Source of the DNA: an uncultured Dialister sp.
GTDB lineage: Bacteria > Bacillota > Negativicutes > Veillonellales > Dialisteraceae
NCBI GenBank assembly: GCA_934193095.1
Contig: CAKPUX010000003.1
Coordinates: forward strand, 7,631 to 71,630
Direction of reading: 5' to 3'
DNA length: 64,000 bases
A model generated the notes under the pieces. The model ran no database searches. It saw only the letters and a list, made by a program, of their open reading frames with translations, and was not told the DNA's origin. How positions within the stretch are numbered: position 1 is the first letter of the stretch; the number at the start of each line of letters is the position of its first letter. Below, one piece after another: positions 1 through 10,119 of the stretch. The position numbers and the translations under genes were made by a program.

Positions 1-1728
1 ATCTTCGAGGAAACGGCGAAGTGCGATCTCAAACTGCGGGACAGGAGCCCCGTTGTTACCACTGCGCCCAATAAAGACAAAGCCGACAATGGCCAGAATG
101 CCAAGCCCGACAAGAAGTCCCAGCCGAATCTGGATCGAGCAGAATTTCTTGACAAAGGAAACAAAATCCTTATCGGATGTCACAGTTTTTCCAAAGAATG
201 GGAATTTCTGGATGTAGACAACGGAAATCAGAACCAGCGGCAGCACAAAAGTCGCTTTGACGCCACGGAAATATTCCATTTCCAAAAAGAAACGGATATC
301 ACTCAGAAGACCGCTGACAAAGCAGGCTCCGATCAAGGAAAGGATCCCGCAGCCCCAAAGGATCATGACTGATTCGCCAAAGAGACGTCCCCAGCCGACC
401 TCCGAGAAAGCCGTGTCTTTCTTTTTTAAGCAATACTGAAGGAAGAGAGACACGACGACAACAGGCGTACAGACCGCCGCGCCAAGTGCGAGAAGCTGCA
501 GAAGGATATTCACATGAAGGAGCCAGTAAAGCGCTTCTACCCCGATGAGTCCGACTGCCTCTATCGCCACTCCATACCGGGAAAGCTGCGGAATCAGCAA
601 AAGGATGGTCAGCACGATAAGCGATATCGCGCCTGCCATTGCGACAGCGCGAAGCGGTTTCTCCGGGAAATAGGCATCCATCACAGACGCCTTTCCGACA
701 GAAAAGCCATGATTTTCCAGACGATCCCTGACGCCGGCGATGTAGGCCGCATTCGTCTCAGAAAGCGTTTTCCCATCAAGTGCAAACTTATACGATGGGA
801 AAAGATTCATACGGATATTCCTTTCAATATCTGAAATATAGAATCGAGCCGCTGCTTCTTTCTGATTCAGCTTGATCAGCTCATCCTTGGACATCGCATA
901 GAGACGCACCAGCTGGTAATCCGAATGACGTGCCATATCCAGCAGCCCTGCCTGTGGTTCAAAACCAAGCTGACTCTGCGCTTCGATCATGACGATCGGG
1001 ATGCGCCGCTGGTTGAGCCCCTGAGAGACTTCTTTCTGATACTCCTTGTATCCGAAAACTTCTTTTCCCTGGAAAATGACACCGCTGACTTTATCCGAAG
1101 CATCGACCGCCTGAAAAAAGGCATCTATAAAAGTTTTGGGTGCATGCGCCACATTAGCCGGACGAAGGACGACATAAAAACCATGCGATCCGGCGCGTTT
1201 GACCGTATTTGTGAAAATGCCAAGCGGCATCGTCATGAATTTATCATAGACGCCAGAGACTTCAAGACCTTCTACCCCATTTTCAGAGATCGGCTTGACC
1301 TCATCCCTGCTATAGAGCAGCGAGAGATGGTCAGCCATTTCCTTAAAATAGGAGTTTCCATCTGCCGTGTCCACCGGCTGGACATAGATCTTATCCGGCA
1401 GAATGCCTGAGATCTCCGGATGCCGCGCCTGAAATTCATAACCGCGATATACACGAATGAAATTGTGATTCACGAGCTTTTCCGGGGTTTCATCATAGAC
1501 CGCAAGCGAAGTCACACCATTTTTACGATACAGCTCAAAAAGCGCATCTGTGGTGGTTCGCTCGACAGCTGCACTATCCAGGATATTGTTATAATCGTAG
1601 ACCATTTCAACGGTCTGGGCAGCCGCTTCTACATGGTAACGCTGCCAGGAAATCCAGGCTCCCGCCATGGCTCCGATCAGAATCAGAACGGCCAGCAGCT
1701 TGAAGACGGTCTGTTGTAAACCTTTCAT
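1..1728 (-). CDS. DUF5693-like membrane protein (C-terminus cut by window edge)
   Basis: An open frame runs from an ATG at 1728 to the left edge without a stop, giving 576 visible residues. AGGATGG lies just upstream as ribosome binding site. The product starts with one membrane segment (about residues 8-25), then a long soluble part of about 300 residues, then a cluster of hydrophobic segments from about residue 330 to the edge. This layout matches the DUF5693 family of Firmicutes, whose function is not known to me and which I recall near the cell-wall pyruvyl transferase csaB. It lies 13 bp downstream of prfB on the same strand. The coding call is firm; the family name rests on memory of the architecture. 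Confidence 0.78.
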   Translation of the reverse strand, partial: MKGLQQTVFKLLAVLILIGAMAGAWISWQRYHVEAAAQTVEMVYDYNNILDSAAVERTTTDALFELYRKNGVTSLAVYDETPEKLVNHNFIRVYRGYEFQARHPEISGILPDKIYVQPVDTADGNSYFKEMADHLSLLYSRDEVKPISENGVEGLEVSGVYDKFMTMPLGIFTNTVKRAGSHGFYVVLRPANVAHAPKTFIDAFFQAVDASDKVSGVIFQGKEVFGYKEYQKEVSQGLNQRRIPIVMIEAQSQLGFEPQAGLLDMARHSDYQLVRLYAMSKDELIKLNQKEAAARFYISDIERNIRMNLFPSYKFALDGKTLSETNAAYIAGVRDRLENHGFSVGKASVMDAYFPEKPLRAVAMAGAISLIVLTILLLIPQLSRYGVAIEAVGLIGVEALYWLLHVNILLQLLALGAAVCTPVVVVSLFLQYCLKKKDTAFSEVGWGRLFGESVMILWGCGILSLIGACFVSGLLSDIRFFLEMEYFRGVKATFVLPLVLISVVYIQKFPFFGKTVTSDKDFVSFVKKFCSIQIRLGLLVGLGILAIVGFVFIGRSGNNGAPVPQFEIALRRFLED

Positions 1729-1741
1729 TCTATCCATCCTT

Positions 1742-2855
1742 TTACTTTGCTTTGGTGTTGAATTTGTTCTGTTTCAGGAAGCCTTCAATGAAAGGATTCA
1801 GATCCCCATCCATGACGCCCTGGATATTGCCCGTTTCAATGCCCGTCCGGTTATCCTTGACAAGGGTATACGGCTGGAACACATAGGAACGGATCTGGCT
1901 GCCCCATTCGATCGCCTGCTGTTCGCCTTCGATGTCTTTTGTCATCTGTTCGCGTTTCTTCAGCTCGAGTTCATACAGCTTGGCACGGAGAAGACGAAGA
2001 CACTGTTCCTTATTCTGGAACTGGGAGCGTTCATTCTGGCAGGCAGCGACGATCCCCGTAGGAATATGAGTCATTCGGACAGCCGAGCTCGTCTTATTGA
2101 TATGCTGTCCACCGGCACCGCTGGAACGATAATAATCTACACGGACATCTGCCATGTTCAGATCGACTTCGACATCATCACTGATTTCCGGCATGACATC
2201 CACAGCGGAGAAGGACGTATGACGACGTTTCGCCGCATCAAACGGAGAAATACGGACAAGACGGTGGACCCCTTTTTCGGATTTCAGGAATCCGTAGGCG
2301 TACTTGCCTTTGACCATGTATTCTGCACTCTTGATACCGGCTTCATCGCCCGGAAGCATATTCAGCTCCTCGATAGCAAAGCCTTCCGCTTCTGCCCATT
2401 TGATATACATACGGATCAGCATCTCGGTCCAGTCCTGGGCTTCGGTGCCGCCTGCCCCGGCATGGAACGTAATGATGGCATTATTCGCATCGTAGGGTTC
2501 ACTCAAAAGAAGCTCGATTTCCTTTTTATCAAGGATCTCTTTCAGCTCATCCAGCTCTGCCTTGATTTCCGGCTCCATCCCCTGATCATCTTCCTCGATG
2601 GCAAGATCCAGAAGATCCTTCAGGCTTTCCGCTCTGTCAAAGAGGCGGGTATACGTATCATAGGCATCCTTGGCTTCTGTCGCTGCCTGCGAAATCTCGC
2701 GGGCTTTATCAGCATCATCCCAGAATGTCGGATCACTCATCTGAATATCGTAACTTGCGATTCTTTCTTTCAGCTGAGGTAAGTCAAAGTGAATCCCTTA
2801 TTTCTTTTTCATGATTCAGCAGGTCTGTTAAGGTTTTTTTCAAATCTTCCAACAT
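1742..2855 (-). CDS. prfB: Peptide chain release factor 2, with programmed +1 frameshift
   Basis: RF2 recognises UGA and UAA stops and triggers peptide release. The long frame (1742-2785) has the catalytic GGQ in SSGAGGQHINKTS and the RF2 anticodon-like tripeptide SPF in VRISPFDAAKRRH. The N-terminus is in another frame: an ATG at 2853-2855 opens 23 codons ending CTT TGA C at 2789-2783. Slipping one base at CTT joins LPQLKERIASYDIQ to the long frame, giving about 370 residues, the normal RF2 length. AGGG nine bases before CTT acts as the internal Shine-Dalgarno stimulator. This is the known autoregulatory frameshift: low RF2 favours slippage over termination. A gene caller that ignores it starts falsely at 2740. 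Confidence 0.95.
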
Positions 2856-2955
2856 CTGATAGTCATCTCGCTTTCTGTTTTTTGATTATTTTTTAATACT
2901 ATAAAATAAAACAGCAAATCATCAGGCTGCCATGTGGCAGACTGATGAATGAATG

Positions 2956-3200
2956 CTGATATAAATAATAGGTTCAAGGTTAGCCCATGGGGCGTGCCAT
3001 TCCATCGATAGCGAATGAAAGCCTCGCTTCAATGAGAAATTAGAAATGAGAAATGCGAAATGGTGGTGCGGCGCATAAAAATATGGAAGCGCCGCGAAGT
3101 ATATATGAGGCGATGGCATGAGCTGGCATGCCAGTCACTTGTCACCAGTCACTTGAGACTCCTAATCCCAAGCCACCCATCCCTAGTCCCTGTTTTCCAT
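2956..3200. repeat. Composite intergenic repeat, copy 1 (between prfB and secA)
   Basis: The 348 bp between the prfB start and the secA stop hold no gene. They carry pieces shared with other gaps in the window: AGGTTAGCCCATGGGGCGTGCC near 2978, GGTGGTGCGGCGCATAAAA...GAAGCGCCGCG near 3061-3097 (a hairpin), and reverse-strand GTCACTTGTCACCAGTCACTTG with CTAATCCC near 3133-3170. Several bases differ from the other copies, so this one looks diverged. Confidence 0.75.
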
Positions 3201-3203
3201 CCT

Positions 3204-5696
3204 TTATTTCTTCTCTTCTGCGGCTTCGGTTTCCGCATCCCCGTTGTCATCGACATAGTGCTCTTCAGCATCTTTCAAGTGATCTTCAGCTGCCGGAGCT
3301 TCCGGTTTTTCAAGGTGTGCCCCTTCTTCCGGGTCTGTCGCAAAACGGATCTGGATGTGATAGAGGTAAAGGATGATGGTTTCCATCATGGCTTGCTGCA
3401 TTTCTTCGAAAATATCGAATGCTTCAACCTTGTATTCTACGATCGGATTTCTCTGACCATAGGAGCGCAGGCTGATGCCTTCCTTCAGCATATCCATGTC
3501 ATCCAAATGTTCCATCCACTTGGAGTCGACAACTTTCAGCATGACCGCTTTTTCAAGTTCACGCATCATAGGCGAACCAATGGATTCTTCTCTGGCATTG
3601 TATGTCTCATGAGCCATCGTTTTCAGCTTGTCTTCGACTTCTTCACGGCTCATGTCTTCGATTTCTTCGAGCTTCAGATCGCCCGGAGCGAGGAAATATT
3701 TTTCCGCATACTTCAGAAGACCGGCGAAATCCCATTCTTCCGGATACAGTTTCGGATCCGCATAGGTTTCCATCCCCTTCTCTATGATGTGATCTACCAT
3801 AGAAAGGATCTGGTCCTTCATGTCTTCACCTTCGAGGATCTTCCTGCGCTGGTCATAGACGACCTTACGCTGCTGATTCATGACATCATCATATTCTAGG
3901 ACGTACTTACGAATATCAAAGTTGCGGGCTTCGACACGTTTCTGTGCTTTCTGAATGGCATTCGAAACCATGCGGCTGTTGATCGGTTCATCTTCTTCGA
4001 GCCCCATTTTTTCCATGAAACTCTTGATGTTATCCCCGCCAAAGATACGGAGCAGGTCATCTTCCAAAGACAGGAAGAACTGGCTGGAGCCCGGATCCCC
4101 CTGACGGCCGGCACGTCCACGGAGCTGATTATCGATACGGCGGCTTTCATGTCGTTCCGTACCGATGATAGCAAGACCGCCAAGCTCGGCGACGCCTTCG
4201 CCTAAGGAAATATCGGTGCCTCGTCCGGCCATGTTCGTCGCGATCGTGACCGCGCCCTTCTGACCGGCCAGCGCTACAATGGCTGCTTCTCGTTCATGGT
4301 ACTTCGCATTCAGGACAGAGTGCGGAATATTCGCCTGATCCAGCATATGCGAGAGTTCTTCTGACTGCTCGATGGATGTCGTGCCGATCAGCATAGGCTG
4401 CCCTGTCGCATGACGGCGCTCTACTTCTCTGACGACCGCTTTATACTTGCCGCGTTTGTTCTTGAAAATGACATCCGGCAGATCCTTACGCTGGATCGGT
4501 TTGTTCGTCGGTACCTGAAGGACTGGCAACCCATAAATTTTAATAAATTCCTGCTCTTCCGTCTTCGCCGTACCGGTCATGCCGGCCAGCTTGTCATACA
4601 TGCGGAAGTAGTTCTGGAAAGTGATCGTCGCAAGCGTCTGGCTTTCACGCTGTACTTCAAGTCCTTCCTTGGCTTCGATCGCCTGATGCAGACCATCAGA
4701 GTAGCGGCGGCCATACATGAGGCGGCCGGTGAATTCATCTACGATGACGACTTCCCCGTCTTTGACCACGTAGTCCTTATCGCGGGTCATCATAGTCTGT
4801 GCGCGGAGCGCCTGGGTGAAGAGATGATTCAGCTCCAGATTCTCTGCATCATAGAGGTTTTCTACATGCAGCAGCTTTTCCATCTTTGCCACACCGGCTT
4901 CTGTCGGTGCTACCGTCTTCTGCTTCTCATCGATGGTGTAGTCTTCCTCTTTTTTCAGCTGCGGGACGAGTTTGGCGACGGTGTAGTAGGCATCGGTCGA
5001 TTTCTGCCCCGGGCCGGAAATGATCAGCGGCGTGCGGGCTTCATCGATCAGGATGGAGTCTACTTCATCGATCAAGCAGTAGTGGAGCGGACGCTGTACC
5101 ATCTGATCGAGGGAAGTGACCATGTTATCACGCAGGTAATCAAAACCGAATTCATTATTTGTTCCGTAGGTGATATCCGAATTGTACGCGATTTTTCTCT
5201 GGTTGAAATCCAGGTCATGGATGATGAGACCGACGGAGAGCCCCAGGAATTTGTATACCTGCCCCATCCATTCGCTGTCTCGTTTCGCCAGATAATCATT
5301 GACGGTGATGACATGGACGCCCTTTCCTTCCAGCGCATTCAGATAGACTGGCGCCGTAGCGACCAGTGTCTTGCCTTCACCGGTACACATCTCAGCGATG
5401 TTTCCACGATGCAGAATAATACCACCGATCAGCTGGGTATCGAAGTGCCGCATCCCCAGCACGCGGCGGGAGGCTTCACGAATGACAGCAAAAGCCTCCG
5501 GCAGGATATCATCGAGCGTCTCCCCCTTAGCAAGACGCGCTTTGAATTCATTGGTTTTGTTCGCCAGAGAAGAATCACTCAGCTTCTTCAGGCCATCTTC
5601 CAAAGGATTAATCTTTTGCTCTACAATTTTGCGGATCTTTTTGATTTCTTTCTCATTGGATCCATTGAAGAGTCTGTCAAAAAACTTATCAAACAT
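3204..5696 (-). CDS. secA: Protein translocase ATPase SecA
   Basis: SecA is the motor that pushes preproteins through SecYEG. The 830-residue product has Walker A (MCTGEGKT, about residue 103), the DEAD-type box [11 protein letters not shown], the preprotein cross-linking region, and the second nucleotide fold with TNMAGRGTD and [15 protein letters not shown]. The start is taken as ATG 5696, eight bases after AAGGAG; a GTG two codons earlier is too close to that site. The C-terminus ends in an acidic tail (AAEEKK) and lacks the CxC...CH zinc motif of the SecB-binding linker. It lies between hpf and prfB on the same strand, an order known in Firmicutes. Confidence 0.98.
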   Translation of the reverse strand: MFDKFFDRLFNGSNEKEIKKIRKIVEQKINPLEDGLKKLSDSSLANKTNEFKARLAKGETLDDILPEAFAVIREASRRVLGMRHFDTQLIGGIILHRGNIAEMCTGEGKTLVATAPVYLNALEGKGVHVITVNDYLAKRDSEWMGQVYKFLGLSVGLIIHDLDFNQRKIAYNSDITYGTNNEFGFDYLRDNMVTSLDQMVQRPLHYCLIDEVDSILIDEARTPLIISGPGQKSTDAYYTVAKLVPQLKKEEDYTIDEKQKTVAPTEAGVAKMEKLLHVENLYDAENLELNHLFTQALRAQTMMTRDKDYVVKDGEVVIVDEFTGRLMYGRRYSDGLHQAIEAKEGLEVQRESQTLATITFQNYFRMYDKLAGMTGTAKTEEQEFIKIYGLPVLQVPTNKPIQRKDLPDVIFKNKRGKYKAVVREVERRHATGQPMLIGTTSIEQSEELSHMLDQANIPHSVLNAKYHEREAAIVALAGQKGAVTIATNMAGRGTDISLGEGVAELGGLAIIGTERHESRRIDNQLRGRAGRQGDPGSSQFFLSLEDDLLRIFGGDNIKSFMEKMGLEEDEPINSRMVSNAIQKAQKRVEARNFDIRKYVLEYDDVMNQQRKVVYDQRRKILEGEDMKDQILSMVDHIIEKGMETYADPKLYPEEWDFAGLLKYAEKYFLAPGDLKLEEIEDMSREEVEDKLKTMAHETYNAREESIGSPMMRELEKAVMLKVVDSKWMEHLDDMDMLKEGISLRSYGQRNPIVEYKVEAFDIFEEMQQAMMETIILYLYHIQIRFATDPEEGAHLEKPEAPAAEDHLKDAEEHYVDDNGDAETEAAEEKK

Positions 5697-5871
5697 GGAC
5701 ACAGCTCCTTTTATAGTACAAGCGTTGTAAAAGCGATGGTCAAAGAAAACCGGAAGGAGGTCACTGATACAAACATGACCATAGAAACTCGAGGAGATTC
5801 ACTTCTTTTTACACCATCAGCATTCTATACTTACATGCTATTTTATTTTAACAAACTCGTAGGCTATAGTC

Positions 5872-5903
5872 AAAAAAAGGAGCGGAAATTCCGCTCCTTT
5901 TTT
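5872..5903 (-). terminator. Rho-independent terminator after hpf
   Basis: AAAAAAAGGAGCGG, a short AAATT loop, and CCGCTCCTTTTTTT form a nearly perfect hairpin with T-runs on both strands. It sits 19 bp after the hpf stop and separates hpf from secA. Confidence 0.9.
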
Positions 5904-5921
5904 ATAAAAAATCAGCTTTTC

Positions 5922-6461
5922 TTATTTTTCAGCATCGATCAGGCCATATTTGCCATCATCTCTGCGATATACCACAGCCATAGCTTCCGTATCCGAATTG
6001 AAGAACATGAAGAAGCTGTGTCCCAGAAGATTCATCTGCAGGATGGCTTCTTCCGGTGACATCGGGCTGATATTGAAATGTTTCGTCTTTACGATTTCAA
6101 AATCAGCATCCGACTGTGCAGCAATAGGTTCTTTTTCCAGAACAAACTGACGGGACAGTGTATTCTTTTCTTTGAATTTCTTTGCCAGGCGAGTCTTATA
6201 TTTATGAATCTGACGTTCCACCTTGTCGAAAACAAGATCGATAGATTTGTACATATCATCAGATTTTTCGACACCGCGAAGAATGACGCCGTCTACGAAA
6301 ACTGTAGTTTCACAAGTTTTGGTCATATTGGAAATACGGAGTAATACATTAATCTTTATCGGTTTGTCGAAGTACCTCTGGATTTTACCTGTATGCTTTT
6401 CTACATAGGAATGCAGAGCATCGGTCATTTCAAGATTCTTGCCTCTAACTGTTAATTCCAT
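5922..6461 (-). CDS. hpf: Ribosome hibernation promoting factor, long form
   Basis: Long HPF dimerises 70S ribosomes into inactive 100S particles in resting cells. The 179-residue product has the N-terminal S30AE/RaiA fold (about 1-105, starting MELTVRGKNLEMTDALHSYV) and, after a linker, the short dimerisation domain (about 120-179, with VKTKHFNISPMSPEEAILQM and GLID near the end). Length and two-domain form are those of Firmicute long HPF. AAAGGAGGATTTCATT precedes the ATG. A TATAAT promoter stands 50 bp upstream and a strong terminator follows, so it is probably its own transcript. Confidence 0.97.
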   Translation of the reverse strand: MELTVRGKNLEMTDALHSYVEKHTGKIQRYFDKPIKINVLLRISNMTKTCETTVFVDGVILRGVEKSDDMYKSIDLVFDKVERQIHKYKTRLAKKFKEKNTLSRQFVLEKEPIAAQSDADFEIVKTKHFNISPMSPEEAILQMNLLGHSFFMFFNSDTEAMAVVYRRDDGKYGLIDAEK

Positions 6462-6510
6462 AATGAAATCCTCCTTTCGTGAATAAGCTCTTGCTTATCC
6501 TTCTATGTAT

Positions 6511-6538
6511 ATTATACATGATATCTCATTTTTATCAA
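6511..6538 (-). promoter_or_regulatory. Sigma-70 type promoter of hpf
   Basis: On the minus strand TTGATA (6538-6533), a 16-base spacer and TATAAT (6516-6511) lie about 50 bp before the hpf start codon. The -10 box is perfect. Confidence 0.7.
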
Positions 6539-6618
6539 ATCAAAAAATTCTATAAGACTCGACGAAAAGTCATGGATTGACAGAATGAGGATGATACGAA
6601 CGGATGAATAATGTGTAT

Positions 6619-6661
6619 AAAAAAGGCAGCAGACCAGCACGAGGGTCCACTGCCTTTTTTC
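6619..6661 (-). terminator. Terminator overlapping the cobO stop codon
   Basis: AAAAAAGGCAG and CTGCCTTTTTT flank an inner GACC/GGTC pairing. The T-run on the minus strand follows the cobO stop directly. Confidence 0.85.
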
Positions 6662-7214
6662 AAAACTCTATTCCTTTTCTTGCGCGGATGCCTTTCTGGA
6701 AAGCATGCTTCACAAGTGTCATTTCGGTCACGGTATCTGCGAGATCGATGAGCTGCTGCTCGGCATAACGTCCTGTCAGGATCATATTGAGGCGCTCCGG
6801 TCTTTTCTGAATGAGCTCCGCTACTTCACCTGCAGAAATCATACCAAAATGAATGGCATAATTGATCTCATCTAAGACAATCAGATCCCATGCATCACTC
6901 ATGACTTCTTTTTCGACCATCTGCCATGCTTCCTTGGCCAGTGCCGTTTTCCGCCGGAATTCTTCTTCACTTTCTTTATCCTTATTATGGAAGACGAAGC
7001 CATCCCCCATCGGTCGGATCTGGATGCGGTCATTTCGCTCACCCAAAGTCTCAATGGCTTTCAGCTCGCCATACTTCCATGCGCCCTTGATGAATTGAAG
7101 GATCAGCACCTTCTGTCCATCTCCCCAGGCGCGGATCGCCGTCCCAAGGGCCGCCGTAGTTTTTCCTTTACCGGTTCCCGTATTGATCAGGACCAGTCCT
7201 TTTTGTACCGTCAT
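6660..7214 (-). CDS. cobO: Corrinoid adenosyltransferase (CobA/CobO type)
   Basis: It transfers the 5'-deoxyadenosyl group of ATP to cob(I)alamin or other corrinoids, making the coenzyme form. The P-loop TGTGKGKTTAALG lies near the N-terminus, followed by the family's VLDEINYAIHFG segment and an RKGIEF C-terminus. Start ATG 7214 (184 residues) is chosen because GAGGGCG stands at proper distance; an in-frame upstream start adds nine unlikely residues. It lies about 100 bp downstream of cbiA and ends at a terminator, closing the cbiL-cbiA-cobO group. Confidence 0.95.
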   Translation of the reverse strand: MTVQKGLVLINTGTGKGKTTAALGTAIRAWGDGQKVLILQFIKGAWKYGELKAIETLGERNDRIQIRPMGDGFVFHNKDKESEEEFRRKTALAKEAWQMVEKEVMSDAWDLIVLDEINYAIHFGMISAGEVAELIQKRPERLNMILTGRYAEQQLIDLADTVTEMTLVKHAFQKGIRARKGIEF

Positions 7215-7317
7215 AGATTCGCCCTCATAAAAAGCATACATGATGCATCAGCTTCTGCGGTTTCACCGAAAAGTCCCCTGCCTCATCGTAAAGTGCGTAC
7301 TTCTCGATAAATTCATC

Positions 7318-8691
7318 CTATTTGTGGCTCTTCTTAAAGGCCTCGCACGATGCGATCCATTTTTCTGCAGCCGTTGGATTTCCATCAAAGGAGAGGTGCA
7401 GATAGCTTGCCAGTACATTGTCCTTGGCATAGCCCTCGATGTGCCCTGCTTTCTGTCGTGTCCCCTGAAGAGTATATGCCCATGGGAAATCTTCTCCGCA
7501 GGAAAGGGTGGAGAAATGAAACTCATGCCCTTTCAGGAGATCCCCTTGATCTGCGATGACGCTCTTTCGAAGAGCCTTGCCGGTCACATAGCCCACGCGC
7601 TGGAGTTTCTTCTGCATCTCGCAAACTCCGGGGACAAGCCCGACCATTTCATAGGAGTCTCCGTCAAAGCCCTGGATCTTCTCACAAAGATACATCAGCC
7701 CGCCGCATTCCGCATAGATCGGCATGCCGCATGCAGCTGCCTCCCGAATAGATGCTTTCATCGCCGTATTTCCGACCAACTCATGAAGAAACATCTCTGG
7801 AAAACCACCGCCGAAGATCAGACCATCGACATCAGGGATCCTGGAATCTCGAAGCGGACTGAAGTCAACAAGCTCAGCGCCTTGCCGTTCGAGGGCATCG
7901 AGACTGGCCGGATAATAGAAGGAGAAGGCTTCATCACGCGCCACACCGATGCGGATATTTTTGGCTTTATGGTTTGTTTGGCTTTCCTCAACTTCCAGCA
8001 GCGGGGCATGCCTTGCCACATCCAGAATCGCTTCTGTGTCGACCCACTTTCCGGCAGCTTCCCCCATGTGTTCGATGAGTGCCTGTGTTTCGATTTCCGT
8101 CACAGGAGTGAGTCCCAAATGACGCTCCGGTGTCTGCAATGCATCGTCCCGGTGGAAAGCCCCGAGCACAGGCATGTGGATCTTCTCCATGACCTCACGC
8201 ACCATCGCTTCATGTCGGTCTGTGCCCAGACGATTCAGGATGACCCCTGCGATATGGACATCCGGATCGTATTCCCTAAAGCCGAGCGCCGTCGCAACGA
8301 TGCTGTAACCGACCGATTTACAGTCGAGTACCAGCACCACAGGCGCCTTGAGTTTCTTCGCGATATCCGCAGTCGAGCTGATGCCGTTCGCGCCGCCGTC
8401 ATAGAGCCCCATGACACCTTCGACAATGGAAATATCCGCCCCTTTCGACAGCGAGGCAAATGTCGGTACCAATCGGTCCGGCGGTGTCATCCAGGTATCC
8501 AAATTATAGGAATTTCGCCCGGCCGCCTTTCCATGAAATCCGGGATCAATATAGTCCGGACCTACTTTGAAAGGCTGTACAGCATATCCCTTGGAATGAA
8601 AATAAGCTAAGAGTCCGGTCACGATGGTCGTCTTTCCGACACCGCTGTTCGTACCGGCGATCACAATCCTTGGACGAGCGATAGATTCCAT
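7318..8691 (-). CDS. cbiA: Cobyrinate a,c-diamide synthase
   Basis: It amidates the a and c side chains of cobyrinate with glutamine and ATP. The 457-residue product has the ATP-binding N-terminus (GTNSGVGKTTIVTGLL), the phosphate-binding VEGVMGLYDGG, and a C-terminal class I glutamine amidotransferase domain with GGGFPE and the nucleophile Cys in YAECGGLMYL. AAGGAT precedes the ATG, which lies two bases after the cbiL stop, so the two are cotranscribed. Confidence 0.96.
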   Translation of the reverse strand: MESIARPRIVIAGTNSGVGKTTIVTGLLAYFHSKGYAVQPFKVGPDYIDPGFHGKAAGRNSYNLDTWMTPPDRLVPTFASLSKGADISIVEGVMGLYDGGANGISSTADIAKKLKAPVVLVLDCKSVGYSIVATALGFREYDPDVHIAGVILNRLGTDRHEAMVREVMEKIHMPVLGAFHRDDALQTPERHLGLTPVTEIETQALIEHMGEAAGKWVDTEAILDVARHAPLLEVEESQTNHKAKNIRIGVARDEAFSFYYPASLDALERQGAELVDFSPLRDSRIPDVDGLIFGGGFPEMFLHELVGNTAMKASIREAAACGMPIYAECGGLMYLCEKIQGFDGDSYEMVGLVPGVCEMQKKLQRVGYVTGKALRKSVIADQGDLLKGHEFHFSTLSCGEDFPWAYTLQGTRQKAGHIEGYAKDNVLASYLHLSFDGNPTAAEKWIASCEAFKKSHK

Positions 8692-8693
8692 AT

Positions 8694-9404
8694 TTATTTA
8701 TCCTTTTTGGCAATGATGGTAGACAGATAATTGGGCTTATAATCTGCCGGAAGTCCGCCGATATCACGAATGACGATCTCATCAGGAAGTCCTGCGCGCG
8801 ATACCATGACAGAACGCTCAAGCATGTGATGCTTTCTAAGCTCTTCCTGCACGAAAGCAAAGCTCTTGTATACTTTCATGATCACCGCATTATCGCAGGC
8901 AGCCAGTGCCTGATCAAATTTCTTCGGGTCGCAGGTCGCCGGAATGATGAGAACATTTTCCTCCCATTCTGTCACAGGCAGCCCGATATAAGATGCAATG
9001 CCGAGAAAAGCAGGGATCCCCGGAATCGTCTCGACTTCATATTCTTCAGAATCTTTGAACTCATTGAAAATATACATATATGTGCTGTAGAGCATCGGAT
9101 CACCCAGAGTCAGGAAAACCAGATTCTTCCCTTCGTCCAATTTTTCCTGAATCAGCTTGCGGTTGATTTCCCACTGCTTATTCACAGCCTCCATGTCAGT
9201 ATTCATCTGGAAGACCATCGGGAAAATTTCAACGGTATCCGGGATATAGGGCTTTGCGATATTAAAAGCAACAGACCCTTCCTTTTTCTCCGTCTTTGGT
9301 GTGATGATCATATCTGCCTGCTCGATAGCTTCGACCGCCTTGACAGTCAGAAGTTTTGAATCTCCCGGACCTACACCGATGCCATATAATTTACCTTTTT
9401 TCAT
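8694..9404 (-). CDS. cbiL: Precorrin-2/cobalt-factor-2 C20-methyltransferase
   Basis: It methylates C20 of the corrin precursor ring using S-adenosylmethionine. The product (about 236 residues) begins KGKLYGIGVGPGDSKLLTVKA, the glycine-rich opening of the precorrin methyltransferase family, and has VFLTLGDPMLYSTYMY and IPGIPAFLGIAS in the expected places. Two adjacent ATGs (9407, 9404) follow GAGGAGG; the second has the better spacing. In this window it is the only ring-methylation gene, so the remaining cbi genes must be elsewhere. Context (Firmicute, anaerobic route) favours the name cbiL over cobI. Confidence 0.92.
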   Translation of the reverse strand: MKKGKLYGIGVGPGDSKLLTVKAVEAIEQADMIITPKTEKKEGSVAFNIAKPYIPDTVEIFPMVFQMNTDMEAVNKQWEINRKLIQEKLDEGKNLVFLTLGDPMLYSTYMYIFNEFKDSEEYEVETIPGIPAFLGIASYIGLPVTEWEENVLIIPATCDPKKFDQALAACDNAVIMKVYKSFAFVQEELRKHHMLERSVMVSRAGLPDEIVIRDIGGLPADYKPNYLSTIIAKKDK

Positions 9405-9772
9405 CATAAACCTCCTCAAAATGATTATGAAACAGTTATAGGGAAAGGGTTCCCCTTAAAAATTGCTGTTATGCACCGTTTTATTGTACCATATTTTGTT
9501 AGAAATTGATATGAAAGCGCACAGAGGCTCGCGAATTGTCAAGTTCTGCAGAATATAGAAACTTCATGACTGCCCGATTCCGCTTGTGTATCGTCATGAT
9601 ATCGCAGAAATCTCCATTTATAAAAAGTGATATAAATGAAAAAACAAGTATTATATATTATGTTATTTATGAAGAAAAACTATTGTATATGGCATTCGAA
9701 ACTGTTACCATGAAGAAAACATGAAATTCGTCAAAGCGCGGCACTTCATAGCCGCACGCAAAGGAGCTTTCT
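9405..9772. other. AT-rich gap between cbiL and a small membrane gene
   Basis: No coding region is convincing here. On the minus strand an extended -10 element (TGGTACAAT, 9483-9491) about 80 bp before cbiL is a likely promoter. I looked for a cobalamin riboswitch B12 box and did not see one. The stretch 9600-9720 is AT-rich and may hold the promoter of the plus-strand gene at 9773. Confidence 0.5.
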
Positions 9773-10009
9773 ATGACAGCTTTTCTTATCAACTGGTACC
9801 CGCTGCTGTGCCTTCTTTTTATTGCCATCGGCTACGGGATTTCTTTTTGGAAAAAGAAATCCCCCTTCGCCGCCATTCTTCTGCTATACGTGATTCTCTT
9901 TTTCAGCCTTTATGCCTTTCTGCAGGTTCTTCACGCAGACAGCGTCGCGCCCTTCTGCTTTACCGGTGTCATGCTCATCGATCTGCTCTTCTGGAATGAA
10001 AAAAGATGA
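9773..10009 (+). CDS. Small three-span membrane protein, unknown
   Basis: A 78-residue product with three hydrophobic stretches (about residues 4-24, 31-51 and 57-73) separated by short charged turns (WKKKS; HADS) and ending NEKR. A good ribosome binding site, AAAGGAGCTTTCT, directly precedes the ATG. No family is recognised. It lies about 110 bp before galE, on the same strand, but galE has its own promoter. Confidence 0.7.
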   Translation: MTAFLINWYPLLCLLFIAIGYGISFWKKKSPFAAILLLYVILFFSLYAFLQVLHADSVAPFCFTGVMLIDLLFWNEKR

Positions 10010-10053
10010 TACAGGCATGTGAACAGAAAATGCGCCTATGAGCATGCTCTCTC

Positions 10054-10080
10054 TTGACCCTTTATCCCATATGTTATACT
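10054..10080 (+). promoter_or_regulatory. Probable galE promoter
   Basis: TTGACC (10054-10059) and TATACT (10075-10080) are separated by 15 bases, slightly short, about 40 bp before the galE start. Confidence 0.45.
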
Positions 10081-10119
10081 AGTAAGGTATTTTAAAATCA
10101 AAAGAATAAGGAGGCCTTT

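Noticed and set aside
5703..5740. A promoter directly before secA (TTGACC and TACTAT)
   Set aside because: The -10 candidate would put the start of transcription inside the ribosome binding site, and the spacing (19) is poor.
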